From NCBI GenBank assembly GCA_025450855.1, contig JANWLL010000023.1:1-42369 (forward strand): a stretch of DNA of 42,369 bases, given 5' to 3'. How positions within the stretch are numbered: the stretch's first letter is position 1; each line of letters opens with the position of its first letter. This document shows, piece by piece, positions 36,785 through 42,369 of this stretch. Made by a program: the position numbers and the translations under genes. Source of the DNA: Vulcanimicrobiia bacterium (GTDB taxonomy: Bacteria > Vulcanimicrobiota > Vulcanimicrobiia > Eremiobacterales > Eremiobacteraceae). The notes below the pieces were generated by a model. That model searched no databases. It was not told the DNA's origin and worked only from the letters and a program-made list of their open reading frames with translations.

Positions 36785-38046
36785 TCGATCCGCTCCGCAC
36801 TGCCCTCACCGGTTTTGACCTGCCCGACGCCATCATCCGCCTTGCCGTCGAGGCGTGCGAGACCGCCTCGCCGGCCTGGACCAGGCGCGACGCGAACGCC
36901 GTATCACTCACAGCGAAGACGGTCAAGGCCTTCGCCGAGCTCGGCATCACCGACGCGCATCTCCAAGGCACGGTCGGGTACGGCTATCACGACTTCGGCC
37001 GCGAGGCGTACGAAGCGATCCTCGCTCGACTCATGGATGCGGAGGCAGCGCTCGCCCGCGTCCAGCTGACGAGCGGAACGCAGGCGATCGTCGCGAGCAT
37101 CGCCGCGCTTGCGGGCGCCGAGGGCGTCATCTGCTCGCTCACCGGTAAGCCCTACGACACGCTTGGGCTCGCGCTCACCGCCCATCCACGCGCGCTTCGC
37201 CCGCGCGGAGAACGATACGTCGAGGTCGCCTGGGGTCCGGGAGCGCGGCTGGACGAAAACGCGATGGTCGAGGCGCTTGGTCGCGGGCCTGCTGTCGTCT
37301 TCATCCAGCGCTCGCGCGGCTATGCTCCGCGGTCGAGCGCGTCGATCGATGAGATCGCACGGCTGGTCGCACTCAGCAAACGCCACAGCCCGCGAGCGGC
37401 GGTCATCGTCGACAATTGCTACGGCGAATTCGTCGAACCGCGCGAGCCGTGCGCGATCGGCGCCGATATCGTCGTCGGTTCGCTCATCAAGAACCCGGGC
37501 GGCGGCATGGCGGTGACGGGCGCGTATGTCGCTGGGACCCGCGACTCGATCGAGCGCATCGCGGAGCACGTTTTCGCGCCGGGACTCGGTTCGAGGATCG
37601 GGCCGAGCCTCGAGGTTGTGCGGTCGATGTACGCGGGTCTGCACCGCGCACCGCGAACGGTCGCTGAAAGCCTCAAGACGATGGATTTCGCGGCGGCCCT
37701 ATTCGCGAAGCTCGGCTACGAGGTCGATCCGAAATGCGGGGGCGAGCGGACCGACATCATCCAGGCGATCCGGCTCGGATCGCGCGAGCGGCTCGAACGC
37801 TTCGCGCACGGCTTGCAGCGCATGCTGCCGGTGAACTCGCGCGCGCGCCCGGAACCCGGGCCGGTTCCGGGCTACGCGGATCCCGTCATCATGGCAGGCG
37901 GCGCGTTCATCACTGGGTCGACGTTAGAGCTGTCGTGCGATGCGCCGCTGCGCGAACCGTTCGAGGTGTATCTCCAAGGCGGTATGGATCTCGTCCACGG
38001 GATCATCGCGGTAGCGAGCGCGGCGGCCGCGGTGGGCGCGGCCTAG
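36781..38046 (+). CDS. Methionine gamma-lyase family / 'aluminium resistance' PLP protein
   Basis: DAHLQGTVGYGYHDFGREAYEAILARLMDAEAALARVQLTSGTQAI, CSLTGKPYDTL, VDNCYGEFVE, GSLIKNPGGGMA (PLP Lys). Confidence 0.9.
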   Translation: MIDPLRTALTGFDLPDAIIRLAVEACETASPAWTRRDANAVSLTAKTVKAFAELGITDAHLQGTVGYGYHDFGREAYEAILARLMDAEAALARVQLTSGTQAIVASIAALAGAEGVICSLTGKPYDTLGLALTAHPRALRPRGERYVEVAWGPGARLDENAMVEALGRGPAVVFIQRSRGYAPRSSASIDEIARLVALSKRHSPRAAVIVDNCYGEFVEPREPCAIGADIVVGSLIKNPGGGMAVTGAYVAGTRDSIERIAEHVFAPGLGSRIGPSLEVVRSMYAGLHRAPRTVAESLKTMDFAAALFAKLGYEVDPKCGGERTDIIQAIRLGSRERLERFAHGLQRMLPVNSRARPEPGPVPGYADPVIMAGGAFITGSTLELSCDAPLREPFEVYLQGGMDLVHGIIAVASAAAAVGAA

Positions 38047-38047
38047 G

Positions 38048-38323
38048 TCAAAGCCGCGGAAGCGGGTGCGGACCCGGCTGATCCTCGAGCCGGTTTCGCT
38101 CGAACCGCTCGAAGCGGAGCGCTTGGTCTCTGTCGCCGCAGCGATCGCCTTCGTAGGGATCTCGTGACCGCTCGAACCGTTCCCGCGTGTCTTCGAGGCG
38201 ATCGAAGCGCTCGCGCTGGTCGGCGCGCTTATCGTCGGGGTCGCATCGAGGCCGCTCGTCTTCCTCTGCATCGAGCGGTTCGAAATAGACCTGTGCCGAA
38301 TCGACGGGCGAAAGATAACTCAT
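38048..38323 (-). CDS. Small highly charged hypothetical protein
   Basis: MSYLSPVDSAQVYFEPLDAEEDERPRCDPDDKRADQRERFDRLEDTRERFERSRDPYEGDR...; AAGGAG about 10 nt upstream of ATG; no known domain. Confidence 0.5.
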   Translation of the reverse strand: MSYLSPVDSAQVYFEPLDAEEDERPRCDPDDKRADQRERFDRLEDTRERFERSRDPYEGDRCGDRDQALRFERFERNRLEDQPGPHPLPRL

Positions 38324-38438
38324 GTCTTCATGACTCCTTGCGGTCAAGCCCGCTGCACGACTATCAAGCGAGCGAGAACACACGTCAAGCCGATGCGCGC
38401 AGGCAGGCGCATCGGCGCCGCACGAGAACACTCCTCGC

Positions 38439-38792
38439 ATGACGGGAGACATGCATCGGCGGCAATACGTCAGAGTCGAGGTCTCTTTGCCGGTTGAGTT
38501 CTCGCTCGAGGGCGAAGCAGCGCCTCACGACGGCGCGGTTTTCGATCTCGGCGCCGGCGGCATGAGGCTCGTCGCGTCCTACGACTTGCCCCCGCGCTCG
38601 AATGTCAACTTGAAGTTCAGGCTGCCGGCGGCCGACCGCGGCATCCTCGCCCGCGGCCGAGTCGTGCTCAGCTTCTTCCAACGCAACGAGCAGAAGTTCC
38701 ACCACGGGATCGCGTTCACGTCGCTCGATCCGCGGGACCGCACGCTTATCGCGGAATTCGTCGACCACCAAGAGGCTCGCCGAGCCAACTAA
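38439..38792 (+). CDS. PilZ domain protein (c-di-GMP receptor-like)
   Basis: RRQYVRVEVSLPVEF (RxxxR) ... VFDLGAGGMRL (D/NxSxxG-like). Confidence 0.87.
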   Translation: MTGDMHRRQYVRVEVSLPVEFSLEGEAAPHDGAVFDLGAGGMRLVASYDLPPRSNVNLKFRLPAADRGILARGRVVLSFFQRNEQKFHHGIAFTSLDPRDRTLIAEFVDHQEARRAN

Positions 38793-38808
38793 TCTCGCGC
38801 CACAAAAG

Positions 38809-38832
38809 AAAAAGACCCGAGCGGGTCTTTTT
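38809..38832. terminator. Bidirectional rho-independent terminator
   Basis: AAAAAGACCCG-AG-CGGGTCTTTTT between convergent PilZ gene and minus-strand ORF. Confidence 0.9.
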
Positions 38833-38855
38833 TTTTCGTTTAGGGGCCCGCGTCG

Positions 38856-39080
38856 TTACGCGCGCGACTCGCCCATGAACCCGTAGAAATAGTATTCGGT
38901 GCCGTCTTCCATTATGACGACCACGCGCGTATCCTCATACGTCGCTTTCGCGACTTCCTTGCCGGACATCGTGTCGAGAATGCCTTGCGCGAAAACCTTC
39001 TCCGCTTCGCGGAGCGCGTCGGGATCGATGTCGAGCAGGCTGGAATCTTGGAGATCGTTCACGGTTTCTTGATCATCCAC
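38856..39080 (-). CDS. Small acidic hypothetical protein
   Basis: 74 aa MDDQETVNDLQDSSLLDIDPDALREAEKVFAQGILDTMSGKEVAKATYEDTRVVVIMEDGTEYYFYGFMGESRA; bounded by terminator. Confidence 0.65.
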   Translation of the reverse strand: MDDQETVNDLQDSSLLDIDPDALREAEKVFAQGILDTMSGKEVAKATYEDTRVVVIMEDGTEYYFYGFMGESRA

Positions 39081-39308
39081 CCAAAGTTCTCCGGCGCCGA
39101 GGCGGCTTAGCTAGTCGGCCGGTCGACGCCCATGGGTCGCTCGGTGCTTCCTTGTAACTACCATCGGCTCGGCGGCAGGATAAGATTAGGGCTTTTGCCG
39201 CCGCTGCGCGCGAAAAATATGTCCACACCAGCTGGGGTAGCCCTCCCGAAGCACCGCCCGCGCCCAGCCGAGGGAGTTCGTTTCTGGCTGCACGAAACGC
39301 GATTTTCC

Positions 39309-39614
39309 ATGTATATCATCGAAGCGATGAACGGACCGCTCGACGGAAAGCGATGGCCTTTCGAACGGGACATCACGATCGGCCGAGACGAGCACGTCGC
39401 GCAAGCCGCATTGACGACCGATCGCTCCGTCTCGCGACGGCACGCCAGCGTCACCGTCGACAACGGCGAGGTCGTGCTCTCGGATGCGGGCAGCAGCAAC
39501 GGCACGATCGTCGGTGGGCAAGCGATCGAAGCGCCTGTGCGGCTACAGCTCGGTCATCCGTTCCGGGTCGGTTCGACGATGCTTCGGGTTTTGGACGCTT
39601 CCGGGAGGCCCTGA
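39309..39614 (+). CDS. FHA domain protein
   Basis: MYIIEAMNGPLDGKRWPFERDITIGRDEHV..SVSRRHASVTVDNGEVVLSDAGSSNGTIVGGQAI: GR, SRxHA, DxxSxNGT. Confidence 0.9.
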   Translation: MYIIEAMNGPLDGKRWPFERDITIGRDEHVAQAALTTDRSVSRRHASVTVDNGEVVLSDAGSSNGTIVGGQAIEAPVRLQLGHPFRVGSTMLRVLDASGRP

Positions 39615-40456
39615 TGCCGACCACCATCCAGACGTTCGCCGAGAAGAAACGACGCGGCGAGAAGCTCGCTGTCATCACAGCGTACGACGCGCTGACCGCG
39701 GCGATGGTCCACGCTGCCGGCATCGACGCGATCCTCGTCGGCGATTCCGCGGCGATGGTCTTCGCGGGCTACGAGTCGACCCTCCCGATCACGATGGACG
39801 AGATGCTTTATCACACGCGCTGCGTCGTCCGCGGTGCGAAAGGCGCGTTCGTCATCGGTGACATGCCGTTCATGTCGTATCAAGCCGGACACGACGACGC
39901 GGTCAGCAATGCCGGCCGTTTCCTCAAAGAGGGCGGCGCGAACGCCGTCAAGATCGAGGGTGACGATCCAGCGCTCGTCGCGCGGCTCGTCCACGCCGGC
40001 ATCCCGGTCATGGGTCACCTCGGCCTCACCCCCCAATCGGTCAACGCGTTCGGGGGATTCCGCGCGCAGGGCAAAACCGAGGCATCCGCCGCCGCGATCC
40101 TCAAAAGCGCGATCGCGCTCGACCAGGCCGGCTGCTTCTCGATCGTATTGGAATGCGTGCCGTCGCCGCTCGCGGCCGAGATCTCTCGCAGCATCGGCGC
40201 GGCGACGATCGGCATCGGCGCCGGTCCGGACTGCGATGGGCAGGTGAGCGTGATCAACGACGTGCTCGGGCTTTCGACCGGCTATCTGCCGCGCCACGCG
40301 AAGCGCTATGCCTCGTTCTACGACGACGGCTTGTCGGCGGTGCGCTCGCACATCGACGAGATCCGCTCGCACGCGTTCCCGGCGCCCGAGCATGAAGTCG
40401 GGGCGCACGCTCCGCAGCGCTCGAAACCGGCCAGCGAGAGCTCTCCCGCTTCCTGA
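39614..40456 (+). CDS. panB: 3-methyl-2-oxobutanoate hydroxymethyltransferase
   Basis: KLAVITAYDALTAAMVHAAGIDAILVGDSAAMVFAGYESTLPITMDEMLYHTR; GHLGLTPQSVNAFGGFRAQGK. Confidence 0.97.
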   Translation: MPTTIQTFAEKKRRGEKLAVITAYDALTAAMVHAAGIDAILVGDSAAMVFAGYESTLPITMDEMLYHTRCVVRGAKGAFVIGDMPFMSYQAGHDDAVSNAGRFLKEGGANAVKIEGDDPALVARLVHAGIPVMGHLGLTPQSVNAFGGFRAQGKTEASAAAILKSAIALDQAGCFSIVLECVPSPLAAEISRSIGAATIGIGAGPDCDGQVSVINDVLGLSTGYLPRHAKRYASFYDDGLSAVRSHIDEIRSHAFPAPEHEVGAHAPQRSKPASESSPAS

Positions 40457-40460
40457 CGAA

Positions 40461-41297
40461 ATGCGCATCTGCCGTACCGCGGCCGAACTGCGCGCCGTGC
40501 GCAGCTCGTTGGAATCGCCTGTCGCACTCGTGCCGACCATGGGTGCGCTCCACGCCGGGCACGAGTCATTGCTCAAAAACGCGCGCGATGGGAACGCGAC
40601 CGTCGTCGCCTCGATCTTCGTCAACCCGCTCCAGTTCGGACCGAACGAAGATCTGGCGCAATATCCGCTTACGCCCGACGATGACATGGCGCTGCTCGAG
40701 CGTTTGTCGTGCGACGTGCTCTTCGCACCGACCGTCGCTGAGATGTATCCCGCGGGCTCGCAGACGCGCGTGCAGCCCGGCGAAGTCGCGGCGCACCTCG
40801 AAGGCGAGCGCCGCCCTGGGCATTTCGCCGGAGTCGCGACGGTCGTGCTGAAGCTGTTCTCACTCGTCACGCCCGATCGCGCGTACTTCGGCGAGAAGGA
40901 CGCGCAGCAGCTCGCCGTCGTGCGCCGGATGGTGCGCGACTTCGATCTTCCGGTCGACATCGTCGGTTGTCCGACCGTGCGCGAAAGCGACGGTCTTGCG
41001 ATCTCGTCGCGCAACCGGCGGCTGAGCGACGCGCAGCGCCGCGACGCAGTCGGTCTCTCGCGTGCGCTGCGACTCATCGTCGAAGCGCTCGAGCGCGGGG
41101 CTACGGACGTCGGCGCCGTCTTGCGCGCGGCCTCGGCGGAACTCGGTGCGTTGCAGCAGGACTATCTCGCCGTCGTCGATCCAGCGGATTTCGTGCCGCT
41201 CGACACGGTGCCGCGTAAAGCCGACCTGCTCGCGGTCGGCGCTGCCTTTTGCGGAACGACGCGACTCATAGACAATATGAAGCTCTGCTCGGCATAG
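40461..41297 (+). CDS. panC: Pantothenate synthetase
   Basis: VALVPTMGALHAGHESLL, VASIFVNPLQFGPNEDL, YFGEKDAQQLAVVRRMVRDF, SSRNRRLS. Confidence 0.97.
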   Translation: MRICRTAAELRAVRSSLESPVALVPTMGALHAGHESLLKNARDGNATVVASIFVNPLQFGPNEDLAQYPLTPDDDMALLERLSCDVLFAPTVAEMYPAGSQTRVQPGEVAAHLEGERRPGHFAGVATVVLKLFSLVTPDRAYFGEKDAQQLAVVRRMVRDFDLPVDIVGCPTVRESDGLAISSRNRRLSDAQRRDAVGLSRALRLIVEALERGATDVGAVLRAASAELGALQQDYLAVVDPADFVPLDTVPRKADLLAVGAAFCGTTRLIDNMKLCSA

Positions 41298-41335
41298 GAC
41301 GAGCAAGCGGCGCCGACAAACAAGGTATCTCCACT

Positions 41336-42369
41336 ATGAGCGACTTCGACCGGCCTTCCACCTTCGCGGGCCGCACGATCCTCGTCGGCGTATGCGGCGG
41401 CATCGCCGCATACAAATGCGCGGGCGTCGTCAGCAAGCTGCGTCAAGCCGGCGCCGACGTCCACGTCATCATGACGGCCGCGGCGCAGCGCTTCGTCACG
41501 CCGCTCACGTTCCAGGCGCTCTCGGGCAACGACGTCCACACCGAGATGTTCGACGCCGGTACGACTTGGCAAGTGGCGCACATCTCGCTCGTCCGCAAAT
41601 CGTCGCTCTTCCTCATAGTCAACGCGACGGCGAACACGCTCGCGAAGCTCGCCCACGGCATCGCCGACGATCTCTTGTCGACGTGCGCGCTCGCGACGCG
41701 CAACCCGGTGCTCGTCGCGGCCGCGATGAACACGGCGATGTACGAGGCAGAACCGACGCAGCGCAACATCGATACGCTGCAAAGTCGCGGCTACGAGTTC
41801 GTCTCGCCTGGATCGGGTTTCTTGGCATGCGGCGAGATCGGCGAAGGCCGGCTTGCCGAGGAAGACGAGATCGTCGAAGCCGCCGGAGTCGTGCTCGCGC
41901 GAAGCGCGTCGATGTCCGGCGACGTCGTCGTCGTCACCGCAGGACCGACGCGCGAATTCGCCGACCCCGCACGCTTCTTGTCGAATCCGTCGACGGGCAA
42001 GATGGGCTACGCGATCGCGAGCGAAGCGCGCGCGCGCGGCGCCCGCGTGACGGTGATCAGCGGGCCGACGCAGCTGCGCGCGCCCGCGGGCGTCGACGTC
42101 GTCCACGTGACGACGGCACGCGAGATGCACGCCGCAGTGCTCGAGCACATCGGCGGTGCGACGCTCTTCGTCGGCGCTGCCGCGGTCGCTGATTTCCGTC
42201 CGGCGGTCGTCGCTGCGGGCAAAGTGAAGAAGGACTCGGCCGAGCTCGCGCTCGAGCTCACCCGAAATCCCGACATCATCGCCGACGTCGCCGCGCATCG
42301 GCCGTCCGGCTGCTTCATCGTCGGGTTCGCCGCCGAGACAGACGGCATCGAAAAGGCCGGCCGTGAGAA
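41336..42369 (+). CDS. coaBC: Phosphopantothenoylcysteine decarboxylase / phosphopantothenate-cysteine ligase, 3' truncated by window end
   Basis: ILVGVCGGIAAYKCAGVVSKLRQAGADVHVIMTAAAQRFVTPLTFQALSG; NATANTLAKLAHGIADDLL; AAMNTAMY; TAGPTREFADPARFLSNPSTGKMGYAIA; frame open to base 42369, so absent from ORF track. Confidence 0.95.
   Translation, partial: MSDFDRPSTFAGRTILVGVCGGIAAYKCAGVVSKLRQAGADVHVIMTAAAQRFVTPLTFQALSGNDVHTEMFDAGTTWQVAHISLVRKSSLFLIVNATANTLAKLAHGIADDLLSTCALATRNPVLVAAAMNTAMYEAEPTQRNIDTLQSRGYEFVSPGSGFLACGEIGEGRLAEEDEIVEAAGVVLARSASMSGDVVVVTAGPTREFADPARFLSNPSTGKMGYAIASEARARGARVTVISGPTQLRAPAGVDVVHVTTAREMHAAVLEHIGGATLFVGAAAVADFRPAVVAAGKVKKDSAELALELTRNPDIIADVAAHRPSGCFIVGFAAETDGIEKAGRE

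Noticed and set aside
37924-38271. 115-aa minus-strand ORF MQRKTSGLDATPT...
   Set aside because: Overlaps the Met-gamma-lyase-like CDS and a better-supported minus-strand frame with an RBS (38048-38323)
41162-42298. 378-aa minus-strand ORF opposite coaBC
   Set aside because: Shadow of the truncated coaBC frame, which is absent from the ORF track only because it runs off the window

Overview
High-GC bacterial chromosomal window, almost fully coding. The phylum is not proven; gene content and style would fit an Eremiobacterota/WPS-2-like or other deep-branching bacterium (low-confidence inference). About 44 CDS are supported. They include rsmI, metG, tatD, an ABC-2 exporter pair, a PLD-family protein, menG/ubiE plus a polyprenyl synthase, tatA-tatC-resB-ccsA, a GT39 glycosyltransferase, a heme cluster with an embedded NTP-transferase and Rex (hemC-hemB-mobA-like-hemL-rex-hemA-hemD), a ubiD-ubiA-SBP operon, STAS-TolC, rpsO-pnp, a divergent LysM gene/lexA pair, a C26 amidase/PTS-EIIC/Met-gamma-lyase-like operon, PilZ, FHA, panB-panC, and a 3'-truncated coaBC that runs off the window and is missing from the ORF track. 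I saw no CRISPR array, rRNA, tRNA, transposase or phage. The strongest non-coding signals are: (1) a dispersed family of short palindromes (GGAGCGGTCGAGAT-nn-ATCTCGACCG and variants) at gene 3' ends, whose stem changes are compensated on both arms; (2) two adjacent ~120-bp elements with 19-20-bp terminal inverted repeats between ccsA and the GT39 gene; (3) a fully readable divergent SOS control region (two CGAACAnATGTTTG boxes plus -35/-10 elements) between lexA and a small TM+LysM gene resembling the Bacillus cell-division inhibitor YneA.
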